In this document: positions 40,396-48,510 of the stretch, one piece after another
Layout: each line of letters opens with the position of its first letter
Position numbering within the stretch: position 1 is the first letter of the stretch
NCBI GenBank assembly: GCA_963799395.1
Contig: CAWCWZ010000039.1
Location: forward strand, 1-64,000
DNA from: Bog-752 sp963799395
GTDB lineage: Bacteria > Actinomycetota > Thermoleophilia > UBA2241
Length of the DNA: 64,000 bases
Direction: 5' to 3'
Translations under genes and position numbers: made by a program
The notes under the pieces: generated by a model
Databases searched by the model: none
Seen by the model: only the letters and a program-made list of their open reading frames with translations
What the model was told of the DNA's origin: nothing

Positions 40396-41255
40396 GTCGC
40401 CGCGCCGCCGTCGACACCACACCGAGGGACGTCCGTCCCCCGGATGTACGTTGCGAAGGCGTGTCGTTTGCCTACGACGAGGGAGCGGCCACGATCGAGG
40501 CGCTGCGCCGCGTCGATCTGACGTTCGCCTCCGGCGCGAGTGTGGCCCTGCTCGGCCCGACCGGCTCGGGCAAGTCGACCCTCCTGCAGCTTGTGCGCGG
40601 CCTGCTCGCGCCCGACGAGGGCCGCGTGCTGCTGGACGGACTCACGACCGGCGAGGCCGGCTACGAGGAGCGCGAGCGGCGTATGGGGCTCGTGTTCCAG
40701 ATGCCCGAGATGCAGCTCTTCGCGGCGACCTGCCGCGACGACGTGGCTTTTGGACCGAGACAGCTCGGCTGGCCGGTCGACGCGGTGGACGAGGCGGCGA
40801 CGGACGCGCTCGCGGCGGTCGGCCTGCCGGCCGACCGCTTCGGGGCGCGCCACCCGTACTCGCTCTCGGGAGGCGAGCAGCGGCGCCTGGCGCTGGCCGG
40901 GGTGCTCGCCATGCGGCCCGGCCTGCTGCTGCTCGACGAGCCGTTCGTGAGCCTCGATCCGGCCTCGCGCCGCGATCTCGAGGCGATCCTCAGCGGCCTG
41001 CGGACGGCGGGCATGGGTCTCGTGCTCGCCACCCACGACGTCGATCGCGCCTACGCCCTGTGTGACTCCCGCGTGGTGCTCGACGAGGGCGTCGTGGTCG
41101 ACGCCGGCCCCTGGCGGTTCGGCGCCGGCGGCGAGGACGTGCTCCTCTCGCACCGGCTCAAGCCGCCGTTCGTGGTCGAGCTGTGGCGGCGCCTCGGCCG
41201 CCACGCGGCCGAGGCGCCGCCACAGCTCGCCGCCGCCGCCGAGGCGCTCGCGTGA
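40392..41255 (+). CDS. ecfA2: ECF transporter ATPase EcfA2 (CbiO-like)
   Basis: The second ATPase of the module, 287 residues. Walker A GPTGSGKST (about 55-63), Q-loop VFQMPEMQLFAATCRDDVAFGPRQLGW, signature LSGGEQRR, Walker B LLLLDEPFVSLDPASR and a normal switch histidine (ATHDVD). With EcfA1 it forms the heterodimer that drives EcfT. Starts with GTG overlapping ecfA1 (GTGA) and ends 88 bases before ecfT. The C-terminal 25 residues are Ala/Glu-rich. Confidence 0.92.
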   Translation: MSRRAAVDTTPRDVRPPDVRCEGVSFAYDEGAATIEALRRVDLTFASGASVALLGPTGSGKSTLLQLVRGLLAPDEGRVLLDGLTTGEAGYEERERRMGLVFQMPEMQLFAATCRDDVAFGPRQLGWPVDAVDEAATDALAAVGLPADRFGARHPYSLSGGEQRRLALAGVLAMRPGLLLLDEPFVSLDPASRRDLEAILSGLRTAGMGLVLATHDVDRAYALCDSRVVLDEGVVVDAGPWRFGAGGEDVLLSHRLKPPFVVELWRRLGRHAAEAPPQLAAAAEALA

Positions 41256-41343
41256 GCGTGTGCCGCGGCGCGGCAGCGCCGGACATCGCCGTCCGGTGGG
41301 CGGGCGCCGTCCGGCCGACTCCCGCGTGGAGCGAGGCGCCGAA

Positions 41344-42126
41344 ATGAGAATGGCGATCGCCCAGTACTACCCGCGGCCGTCGCCGATCCACCGGCTCGAT
41401 CCGCGCTGCAAGGTGGTCGCGGTGACGGCGCTCGTCGTGGGCTTGTTCCTGCGCTCGTCGTTTGCGGCCCTCGCGGTGTACGGACTGGCCGCCGCCGCGG
41501 GTCTGCTGCTGAGCGGCGTACCGCTGGGCTGGATCGCCCGCGGGCTGCGTCCGGTGGCCTGGCTGCTCGTCCTGACCTTCGTCGTGCAGCTTCTGTTCGC
41601 GCCCGGTGCCGCCTTCTACTCGCTCGGACCGCTGCACCTGTCGATGCGCGGCCTGGCCGTCGCCGGCTACCTCAGCCTGCGCCTCGTCGTCCTGGTCGTC
41701 GCCAGCCTGCTGCTCACGCTCACGACGCCCCCGATCGCGCTGACCGACGCCCTCGCCTGGCTGTCCCGGCCGCTGCGCCGTCTGCGCGTGCCCACCGAGG
41801 AGCTCGCGCTGATGGTGACCATCGCCCTGCGCTTCATTCCCACGCTCATGCAGGAGATCGACACGATCATGAAGGCCCAGCGGGCTCGCGGGGCGAACTT
41901 CACGCGCGGCGGACCGCTGCGCCGGGCGCGGGCGCTCGTGCCCGTGCTCGTGCCGCTGTTCATCCTGAGCTTCCGCCGGGCCGACGAGCTCGCCCTGGCG
42001 ATGGAGGCCCGCTGCTACCTGCCCGGGGCCCCGCGCACTCGTCTCCACCCGCTGCGCGCGCACCGGCGCGACGCCGTCATGCTCGTGCTGGTGGCGGCGC
42101 TCGTCGTCCTCGCGGAGCTGGTCTAA
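41344..42126 (+). CDS. ecfT: ECF transporter transmembrane protein EcfT
   Basis: A 260-residue membrane subunit that couples the two ATPases to an S component. Several membrane helices lie in the first 130 residues (VVAVTALVVGLFL, ALAVYGLAAAAGLLL and others); the two coupling-helix signatures are visible as QRARGANF (about 178-185) and MEARCYLPGAPRTRL (about 220-234, usually xARGY). ATG 41344 is chosen; ATG 41350 is an alternative. Its stop is two bases before truA, so the two are probably co-transcribed, as in Firmicutes and some deep-branching Actinomycetota. Confidence 0.93.
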   Translation: MRMAIAQYYPRPSPIHRLDPRCKVVAVTALVVGLFLRSSFAALAVYGLAAAAGLLLSGVPLGWIARGLRPVAWLLVLTFVVQLLFAPGAAFYSLGPLHLSMRGLAVAGYLSLRLVVLVVASLLLTLTTPPIALTDALAWLSRPLRRLRVPTEELALMVTIALRFIPTLMQEIDTIMKAQRARGANFTRGGPLRRARALVPVLVPLFILSFRRADELALAMEARCYLPGAPRTRLHPLRAHRRDAVMLVLVAALVVLAELV

Positions 42127-42127
42127 G

Positions 42128-42877
42128 GTGGCCGCCCGGGCCTGGTGGCGGCTCGAGCTCGCCTACGACGGCACGCCGTTCGACGGCTGGGCCCGGCAGC
42201 CCGGCCGGCGCACCGTCGAGGGCGAGCTCGAGGTCGCGCTGGCGACCGTGCTGCGCGAGAGCGTGCGGCTGCACGTCGCCGGCCGCACCGACGCCGGGGT
42301 GCACGCGCTCGCCCAGGTGGCGTCGTTTTCCACGGTCGCCGGCGAGCTCGACGTGAGCCGCCTGCGCCAGTCGCTGAACGCCCTGCTGCCCCCCGAGATC
42401 TCGATCACAAGCGTGGCGCCGGCGGCGGCGGGCTTCGACGCCCGGGCCGCCGCCGCCCGTACCTACCGCTACCGGTTGTGGCTGGCGGACGCGCGCCCCG
42501 TGTTCGAGCGTCTGTACGTCTGGGAAGTGCGCGGCGGCGTCGATCCGGCCCTGCTCGACGCGGCCGCGGCGCTGCTCGTCGGCCGCCGCGACTTTGCTGC
42601 TCTCACGCCGTCGGCGCGCTTCTACCGCACCTGCGAGCGCGAGGTCGCCGGTGCCCGGTGGTGCCCGGCGGCCGACGGCCGCGAGGCGCGCTTCGAGATC
42701 ACCGCCGGCAGCTTCCTGCACAACATGGTGCGGGTGGCCGTCGGCTCGATGGTCGATGTCGCCCAGGGGCGCATGAGCCTCGCGGCACTCTCCGCCGGCC
42801 TCGCCGGCGGTCGCCGGCGCGATCTCGGCCGCACGGCTCCCGCCCGTGGCCTCGCCCTGGTCAGGGTAGACTACTGA
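42128..42877 (+). CDS. truA: tRNA pseudouridine(38-40) synthase TruA
   Basis: A 249-residue pseudouridine synthase that modifies positions 38-40 of the tRNA anticodon arm. LELAYDGTPFDGWARQPGRRTVEGELE begins the protein, and the catalytic aspartate lies in VAGRTDAGVHALAQ (about 49-62). ARAAAARTYRYRLW and ITAGSFLHNMVRVAVGSM are diagnostic of the second half. GTG start two bases after ecfT. Normal length. Confidence 0.96.
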   Translation: MAARAWWRLELAYDGTPFDGWARQPGRRTVEGELEVALATVLRESVRLHVAGRTDAGVHALAQVASFSTVAGELDVSRLRQSLNALLPPEISITSVAPAAAGFDARAAAARTYRYRLWLADARPVFERLYVWEVRGGVDPALLDAAAALLVGRRDFAALTPSARFYRTCEREVAGARWCPAADGREARFEITAGSFLHNMVRVAVGSMVDVAQGRMSLAALSAGLAGGRRRDLGRTAPARGLALVRVDY

Positions 42878-42878
42878 C

Positions 42879-43247
42879 GTGACTCGTCGAGCGCTCCCGC
42901 GACCCACCATCGGCGGGCTCGAGATCGCGGCCGTGGTGTTCGCCGCCCTCGCCGGCCTATACAGCATCGTCACGACCGGGCAGATGACGTTGCGACTGGC
43001 GCTGGTCCTGATCGCACCGACTCTCGAAGCGGCTCTGCCGCTCGCGGCGCGCGTCGTCGCGCCCGGCAGGCTGCATTCCGCGCGGGTGATCGCCGCCCTG
43101 CTCGTCGCCTTCTACGTCGCCTTCGCCCCGATCGGCATCGACAACTACCTCTACCTGCCGGCGGTCGCGACCCTGATCGTGGTGGTCACCATGAGCAACC
43201 GCCAACGCTGGCGCGAGATCCGCTCGCGCGGGGGTGTGGAGCACTGA
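42879..43247 (+). CDS. Small membrane protein of unknown function
   Basis: I do not recognise this 122-residue protein. Three or four hydrophobic segments can be seen: about 13-30 (LEIAAVVFAALAGLYSIV), 37-58 (TLRLALVLIAPTLEAALPLA), 68-86 (ARVIAALLVAFYVAFAPIG) and 90-103 (YLYLPAVATLIVVV), followed by a basic cytoplasmic tail. No catalytic motif is visible. GTG begins one base after the truA stop, so it is translated as part of the ecf-truA unit. It is the last gene before a convergent region with a large inverted repeat. Confidence 0.7.
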   Translation: MTRRALPRPTIGGLEIAAVVFAALAGLYSIVTTGQMTLRLALVLIAPTLEAALPLAARVVAPGRLHSARVIAALLVAFYVAFAPIGIDNYLYLPAVATLIVVVTMSNRQRWREIRSRGGVEH

Positions 43248-43626
43248 AACCGGCGCGGGTCTTGCGCGACGACGGCGAGGTCGCGTGGGCGGGGCGTGGC
43301 GGCGCCGGCTGCGGCGGGGCCGGGGGTCGGGCTCGCGCTTCGCGAATCAGAGTACGGCACCCGCGGCTGGCGCCGCGGGTAGCACTCACGCTCAGAGTTC
43401 GCCCTCACCCCCGGCCCCGCCTCCGCCGGCGCCGGCGGGGCGTCCGCGTCGGGCGGATCGAGCCAGCGCTCAAAGGTGCCCGTGCCGACGCTCCCCTGCC
43501 CGGGCTCACTTTGGCCGGGGATGGGGCTTCGCTTGCTTCTGCCTGGGTACGAGCGAGTGGGCGGTGGGTCGGTGGGCCGCCGCGACTGACGACGGGCGCG
43601 CGGCTGAGAACGCGGTGGGCGGACGG
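43248..43626. other. Convergent intergenic region, 379 bases
   Basis: Between the plus-strand membrane protein gene and the minus-strand lytR gene. I see no protein-like reading frame. The notable content is the branched inverted repeat at 43301-43433; the rest (43434-43626) is plain GC-rich sequence. Confidence 0.6.
43301..43433. repeat. Long inverted repeat with internal hairpins, possible structured RNA or bidirectional terminator
   Basis: Arms 43301-43327 and 43407-43433 are 27 bases long and pair at 24 positions. The 79 bases between them contain further hairpins: 43333-43345 (5 bp), 43359-43380 (9 perfect bp, loop TGGC) and a weak one at 43384-43398. Together they would fold into a cloverleaf-like shape. 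The place, between convergent genes, suits a bidirectional terminator, but the layout differs from the short-loop hairpins at other operon ends here. Confidence 0.65.
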
Positions 43627-44811
43627 CTACTCGTCCAGGAACTGGCGCACGGTCCGGGCCAGGACCGCCGGGTCGACCACCACGTAGCTGCCGCCGCCGA
43701 TCATCTCGGGGGTGCCCAGGAGCACGGTCTTGTGCTGCTTTGCGCCCTTGGCGCGCCAGTCCAGATAGGCGAGCTCGATGATCTGCCGGGTCGAGAGGTC
43801 GGTGCCGACGCCCTTCATCATGCGCGCGCCGATCGACGGCAGCCGGAAGATGTTGCGAGGCTGGCTGATCTTCTTCTCGAGGGCCTGCACGACCTGTTGC
43901 TGACGGCCCATACGCATGAAATCGTTGTCCGAGTGCCGTACCCGGGAGTAGATCAGCGCCTGCTTGCCGTTCATGAGCTGCGGGCCCTTCTTGAAGTGCA
44001 CGGTCGTGTTGCCCGTGTACCACGAAGTGAGGTCGTGGGGCACGTCGACGACGATGCCGCCGACGCTGTCGATGACGTCGGAGAAGCCGTCGAATCTGAC
44101 CAGGACGATGTGGTTGATGGGCACGCCCGTGAAACTGCTCACGACCTTGATGGCAAGCGGCGCGCCGCCCCAGAAGTAGGCCTCGTTGATCTTGGTCTGT
44201 CCGTGGCCGGGCACGCTCACGAGCGTGTCGCGCGGAATGGAGAGCTGGCTCACGGTGTGACTCTTGGGATCGAACCGCATGAGCAGGATGCTGTCGGAGC
44301 GGGCCGGACCACGTCCGCGCTGGTCGGAGCCGAGCACGAGCAGCGTGGTCGGGACGCTCAGCACGCCGCCTTGCGGGTCGACGAGGGCGGCGCGGGTCGC
44401 CTTGGTGATGCGATGGTTGCTCTTGATGACGGCCTTGTTGAAGACCGTGTAGCCCCGGAAGCCCCAGACGCCGAAGAAGATCGCCAGAGCGAGCGGGATC
44501 GCCAGCAGATACCACCAGTGAAACAGCCGCCGTTTGCGTTCGGTCTGCGGCACGAGCGCGAGGTCCGGGCCTCCGGGTCGGCTCTCCGCGCGGCGGTCGG
44601 CGCGGTAGATGCCGACCGGCTCGTCGCGGAGGCGGGCGGCGCCGGCGCCGCCCGCCTCCGCGACGTTCACCCTGCGCGCGGAATCGTCGCCGCCGCCGCG
44701 CGAACGCCTTGGCGGCGAGCTCGCCGACGGTTCGACCGGCGCGTCGGTCCGCGGGCGACGCACGCGTCCGGCGCGGTACCTGGTGTATGGCTTGTCGTCT
44801 GCCTGGCTCAT
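43627..44811 (-). CDS. LytR-CpsA-Psr (LCP) family glycopolymer ligase
   Basis: A 394-residue membrane-anchored enzyme that attaches teichoic acid-like or capsular polymers to peptidoglycan. An Arg-rich cytoplasmic head (1-97) precedes one membrane helix (about 98-118, WWYLLAIPLALAIFFGVWGF). The extracellular LCP domain shows the family's conserved arginines and acidic residues: LLVLGSDQRGRGPARSDSIL, LSIPRDTLVSVPG, KINEAYFWGG, DGFSDVIDSVGGI and YSRVRHSDNDFMRMGRQQQVV. ATG 44811 is chosen because the sequence upstream is not protein-like, although no clear ribosome binding site is seen. Divergent from the ROK kinase; the 240-base region between holds no clear minus-strand promoter. Confidence 0.9.
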   Translation of the reverse strand: MSQADDKPYTRYRAGRVRRPRTDAPVEPSASSPPRRSRGGGDDSARRVNVAEAGGAGAARLRDEPVGIYRADRRAESRPGGPDLALVPQTERKRRLFHWWYLLAIPLALAIFFGVWGFRGYTVFNKAVIKSNHRITKATRAALVDPQGGVLSVPTTLLVLGSDQRGRGPARSDSILLMRFDPKSHTVSQLSIPRDTLVSVPGHGQTKINEAYFWGGAPLAIKVVSSFTGVPINHIVLVRFDGFSDVIDSVGGIVVDVPHDLTSWYTGNTTVHFKKGPQLMNGKQALIYSRVRHSDNDFMRMGRQQQVVQALEKKISQPRNIFRLPSIGARMMKGVGTDLSTRQIIELAYLDWRAKGAKQHKTVLLGTPEMIGGGSYVVVDPAVLARTVRQFLDE

Positions 44812-45051
44812 GTCTTGTCGTCGGCGGCGGCCGCAACAGCGGCCGCCGCGAAGGCGATGTGTCGGGCGGCGGCGTGCCCGGCGCACAGGTTCGCATCGAG
44901 GTGATCGGGATGGCCGCTTGCGAGGCGCCCGGTGAGGGTAAGTACGCCTCGCCACGAGGAGTTTCCTTCTATTGGCCAGTGTACACCGTGGTATCGTGTG
45001 CGACGCGACCCTGCCGTGGGGGGTCTCGGCGCAGGGAGGTGGTGGTCAGCC

Positions 45052-46041
45052 TTGAGTCCGGCGCGTTCCATCGTGGGTGTCGATCTCGGCGGTACCAAGC
45101 TCGCCGTCGGCCTGGTCGACGACACGCTCGGCATTCTTTCGCGCACGAGCGGTCCGGCCGCCACCAGCTCGCCCGAGGCCTGCCTCGACAACCTCTACCG
45201 GCGCCTCGACGAGGCCATGGCCGAGTACGGACCGGTCGACGCCCTGGGGATCGGCACCGCGTCGATGGTCGACTTTCGCGCCGGCCGCGTGGTGCTGTCG
45301 ACTAATCTGCCGCTGCGCGACGTGCCTCTTCGCGATCTGCTCCGCGAGCGCTACGGCGTGCCGGTGGCCATCGACAACGACGCCAATGTGGCCTGCCTTG
45401 CCGAGTTCCGCTACGGCGCCGGCATCGGCACGAGCGAGATGATCATGCTGACGCTGGGTACGGGGATCGGCGGCGGCATCGTCACTAACGGACGGCTCTA
45501 TCGCGGCGCGAGCGGAGCCGCCGGCGAGCTCGGCCACATGCTCATCGACTACGACGGGCCGCGCTGCCAGGGAGCCTGCCCGAACAGTGGCTGTCTCGAG
45601 GTGTACGCCTCGGGCCAGGCCATGGGCCAGGCGGCGAGCGAGGTCGCCCGCGCCCGGCCCGAGTCGGCCCTCGGGAGGGCGCTCGCGGCCGGCGAGGAGA
45701 TCGACGGGCCGCTCCTCAGCGCCCTCGCGCTCGAGGGCGACCCGGCGGCGGTGGCCGCCCTCACCGACATCGGTCAGAAGCTGGGCATCGGCATCGTCAG
45801 CCTCGTCAACATCTTCAACCCCGAGCTCGTCGTCGTCGGCGGTGGAGCGGCTCAGGCCGCCGAGATCCTGCTCGCGGCGGCGCGGCGCGTGGTGGCCGAG
45901 CGCGCTCTGCGCCCGCAGCGCGACGAGGTTCGCATAGTGCCGGCCCAGCACGGCGTCGACGCCGGCGTGCTGGGGGCGGCGGCTCTCGCGATCATCGAGC
46001 TGTTCCCCGACGAGGTCCCGGCCCATCGCGGCCGCCCGTAG
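45052..46041 (+). CDS. ROK-family sugar kinase (probable glucokinase)
   Basis: A 329-residue ROK protein, kinase type with no N-terminal DNA-binding domain. The ATP loop DLGGTKLAVGLVDD (about 8-21), catalytic NDANVACLAEF, TLGTGIGGGIV, the zinc site GHMLIDYDGPRC with CPNSGCLEVY, and VVVGGGAAQAAEIL are all present, in line with a cytoplasmic ATP-dependent glucokinase of the actinobacterial type. TTG 45052 has GGGAGGTGG nine bases upstream, which decides the start. A weak -10 TATCGT lies at 44992-44997 with TTGGCC 14 bases before it. Sugar specificity (glucose, mannose or N-acetylmannosamine) cannot be told. Confidence 0.88.
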   Translation: MSPARSIVGVDLGGTKLAVGLVDDTLGILSRTSGPAATSSPEACLDNLYRRLDEAMAEYGPVDALGIGTASMVDFRAGRVVLSTNLPLRDVPLRDLLRERYGVPVAIDNDANVACLAEFRYGAGIGTSEMIMLTLGTGIGGGIVTNGRLYRGASGAAGELGHMLIDYDGPRCQGACPNSGCLEVYASGQAMGQAASEVARARPESALGRALAAGEEIDGPLLSALALEGDPAAVAALTDIGQKLGIGIVSLVNIFNPELVVVGGGAAQAAEILLAAARRVVAERALRPQRDEVRIVPAQHGVDAGVLGAAALAIIELFPDEVPAHRGRP

Positions 46042-46080
46042 ACGTAGCGCCACGGGCGCCGCGCGAGCGTGGCGGGCTCG

Positions 46081-46109
46081 TTGCCTTGCGCCGTGGGTGC
46101 CGGTATCCT
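46081..46109 (+). promoter_or_regulatory. Promoter TTGCCT-N17-TATCCT for the ferredoxin gene
   Basis: TTGCCT at 46081-46086 and TATCCT at 46104-46109, spacing 17, about 60 bases before the ferredoxin ATG. Confidence 0.65.
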
Positions 46110-46176
46110 TGGCACAGACGATCCATCGTGGCGATCGCCGGTCCGGCGTCGTCCGACAGGAGGTGAACGTAAGCCA

Positions 46177-46349
46177 ATGGCGCATAGGATCACTGAGGAA
46201 TGTCTCGCTTGCGCGGCGTGCGTGGACTGAGTGCCCTGAGGGCGCGATCTCCGAGGGCGACGACATCTACGTCATCGACGCCGAGCTCTGCACCGACTGC
46301 GGCACGTGCGTTCGACTCGTGCCCCAACGAAGCCATCGTAGCCGACTGA
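46177..46349 (+). CDS. 2[4Fe-4S] ferredoxin, two extra bases
   Basis: A small bacterial-type ferredoxin of 56 residues once repaired. It reads AHRITEECLACAACVD, an extra T at 46233 or so, then ECPEGAISEGDDIYVIDAEL and CTDCGTCV, an extra T near 46312, then DSCPNEAIVAD and TGA. Two clusters of the CxxCxxCxxxCP pattern result, except that the family's usual CGAC is CAAC here. The length of 173 equals 57 codons plus two. A perfect AGGAGGTGA lies 12 bases before the ATG. Such ferredoxins carry low-potential electrons in anaerobes, for example with pyruvate:ferredoxin oxidoreductase; the partner is unknown. It has its own promoter and a very strong hairpin after it. Confidence 0.88.
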
Positions 46350-46674
46350 CGTCCTGCTCGAGGCAGCGTCGGTCGCCGGCGGCGCCCGCCCGGGCCGAGC
46401 CGCCGTTCTCGTGAGCGTTCGCCGGGGGCGGGGTGTGCGCGGTCGCGCACACCCCGCCCCCGGCGCGTCGGGCCGCCTCGCCGAGCCGCGACAAGCGTCG
46501 TCTCGTCTGGACACAAAGGTGTAGCCGGCGGCCCCAGCGACCGATATCTGCAACTACAGGCGGGACCGACCGCCGACGACCATCGAGAGGGGCGGCGACC
46601 GCGGCCAAGCGGCATTCGCCCTCCCGAGACCGTGTCGCCGGCCATGGGTCCCGCTTCGTGAGAGAATTGCCCCG
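46350..46674. other. Intergenic region after the ferredoxin gene, 325 bases
   Basis: No gene seen. It holds the 22-bp hairpin at 46420-46465; the remaining 200 bases before rsmI show no clear promoter or protein-like frame. Confidence 0.55.
46420..46465 (+). terminator. 22-bp perfect hairpin terminator after the ferredoxin gene
   Basis: Arms 46420-46441 and 46444-46465 are complementary at all 22 positions with a 2-nt loop (GT). No T-run follows. It is the longest perfect stem in the window. Confidence 0.7.
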
Positions 46675-47500
46675 GTGCTCTACGTGTGCGCCACACCCAT
46701 CGGCAACTTGGACGACGTCACCGCGCGCGTGCTCGAGGCGCTGCGGCGCGGTCGAGCTGATCGCCGCCGAAGACACCCGCCGCACGCGCAAGCTGCTCTG
46801 CGCGCCACGACATCCACACGCCCACGACGAGCCTCTTCGCCCATAACGAAGCGGCCAAGACCGCCTACGTGCTCGAGCTGCTGGGTGCGGGGCGCGACGT
46901 GGCCCTGGTCACCGACGCCGGGCTGCCGGGCATCTCCGATCCGGCCTGCGCCTGGTCGCGTGGCGGCCGCCGGCGAGCCTGCCGCTGACCGTGCTGCTGG
47001 TCCGTCCGCGCCGGTCACGGCGCTGGTCGCGTCGGGCCTCGCCGCCGACGCAGGGCTTTCGCTTCGTCGGCTATCGTGCCGCGACGCACCGACCGACCTG
47101 CGCTCCGCCGTGGAGGGCTGGCGGCGCTGCGGCGGAGTCGTCGTCGCTTTCGAGACGGCGCCCGACTGGCGCGCAGTCTCGCCTGCCTCGCGGCTCTGGC
47201 GCCGACGCTCCGGTCGCAGTCTGCCGCGAGCTCACCAAGCTGCACGAAGAGGTAGCACGCGGCACGCCTCAGAGCTCTCGGCCCGCTTCTCCGGCGACGT
47301 GAAGGGCGAGATCACGCTGGTGATCGACGCCGGCGTGGCGGCCGCCGGCGAGGCGGCGGCGAGCGAGCGAGGGCGGCGGCGGCGCCTCTGCGGCAGCGGG
47401 CCTGACGCGCCGCGACGCCGCCGCGGCCCTCGCCGTCTGTCTGGGTGTCAGGCGCAACGAGGCCAAGCGCCTGGTCGACAAGGCGACGCCGGCCGACTGA
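46675..47500 (+). CDS. rsmI: 16S rRNA (cytidine-1402-2'-O) methyltransferase RsmI, many frameshifts here
   Basis: RsmI methylates C1402 in the 16S decoding centre with S-adenosylmethionine. Family blocks appear in order but in changing frames: LYVCATPIGNLDDVTARVLEAL, ELIAAEDTRRTRKLL, FAHNEAAKTAYVLELLGAGRDVALVTDAGLPGISDP, then VTALVASGLAADAG, a FRFVGY block, WRRCGGVVVAFET, PVAVCRELTKLHEEVARGT, ARFSGDVKGEITLVI and the C-terminal RNA-binding part LTRRDAAAALAVCLGVRRNEAKRLVDKA. I count at least seven indels, the first an extra G near 46752 and the second an extra C near 46806. About 275 residues, the normal length, so the gene itself is probably intact. GTG 46675 is the only start that gives the conserved N-terminus. 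Confidence 0.85.
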
Positions 47501-47586
47501 CCCGCGAACGGCTCCGCGGTCGCGCGGCCCGGCCCGGCTGCGATAGACTGGTCGCCTACCAGCGGCCGTCGCGAAGGAGGAGCGCG

Positions 47587-48478
47587 GTGGACCTGCTCAC
47601 CGGAGCTTCACACGCACGCTCGTCTTCGACGGCGCCATGGGCACCGAGCTGATCGCCGCTGGCTACCGTCCGGTCGATGCGCCCGAGGCGTGGAACCTGA
47701 GCGATCCCGACACGGTCGCCGGCATCCACCGCGCCTACCTCGAGGCGCGGGAGCCGACATCATCGCAGACCAACACGTTCGGCGGCTCACTGCGCAGCAA
47801 GCTGGCCGCCTACCACGCCGGAGAGCGCGTCGCCGAGTTCAACGCGGCGGGCGCCCGCCTGGCGACGGCGGTGCGTGACGAGGTCGCGTCCGGAAGCTGG
47901 TCGCCGGCGATATCGGACCGTCCGGCGCATGCTGCCGCCGATGGGCGACGCCACCGACGGCGAGCTGCGCGACGTCTTTGCCGAGCAGGCCGAAGCGCTG
48001 GTGAGCGGCGGCGTCGACCTGATCTCGATGACGACCTTCTTCGACCTGGCCGAGGCGAGGGCCGCCGTGCTCGGTGCCCGCGCGATGGCCGGTTCGCTGC
48101 CCGTGCTCGTCGATGGCGTTCAAGCCCTCGCCGCGCGGCTACCGCACGATGATGGGAGTCACGCCCGCTCAGGCCGCCCAGGCGCTGCTCGAGGCCGGCG
48201 CCGACGTGGTCGGCGCCAACTGCGAGATCACCGCCGACCAGATGCCGGCTCTCGTGGCGGAGTTTCGCGCCGCGACCGACGCACCGCTCGTGTTCCAGCC
48301 GAACGCCGGTCAGCCACGACTCGAGGCGGGGCACACCGTCTACGACGAGACGCCCGAGCGCTTCGCCTCGTTCGTGCCGGAGATCGTGGCGGCGGGCGCG
48401 AACATCGTCGGAGGATGCTGCGGCACGACGCCGGAGTACGTCGTGGCGCTGGTGACGGCGCTGGGCCGCCGGGGCTGA
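47587..48478 (+). CDS. Homocysteine S-methyltransferase domain protein (MetH N-terminal/BHMT-like), several frameshifts
   Basis: A zinc-dependent methyltransferase (pfam02574 type) of about 297 residues that would methylate homocysteine to methionine. Blocks: LVFDGAMGTELIAAGYRPVDAPEAWNLSDPD, QTNTFGGSLRSKLAAY, GDIGPSGRMLPPMGD, AFKPSPRGYRTMMGVTP, with the zinc cysteines in VGANCEIT and IVGGCCGTTPEY. Extra bases lie near 47748, 47752 and 47765 (three in 18 bases, restoring frame; AREPTSSQ should read AGADIIQ), and others near 47610, 47895, 47930 and 48110. GGAGGA precedes GTG 47587; a -10 TAGACT lies at 47544-47549. The methyl donor could be methyl-corrinoid, S-methylmethionine or betaine; no cobalamin-binding domain follows, so it is not full MetH. 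Confidence 0.82.
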
Positions 48479-48510
48479 CCGGCAGCGCCCGGGCCGGCCG
48501 GGGCGCCGGC

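Noticed and set aside
41256..41343. An upstream extension or separate small gene before ecfT
   Set aside because: The frame is open, but the sequence is Arg/Pro/Gly-rich and unlike EcfT; ATG 41344 gives the conserved N-terminus.
46225..46240. TGA after CVD in the ferredoxin read as selenocysteine
   Set aside because: Removing one base gives the expected ECPEGAI continuation; reading through TGA without a shift gives sequence unlike a ferredoxin, and no SECIS-like element is evident.
48478..48510. Bidirectional terminator between the homocysteine methyltransferase and agmatinase genes
   Set aside because: The GC-rich inverted sequence there needs a two-base bulge and has no T-run on either side; too weak to call.
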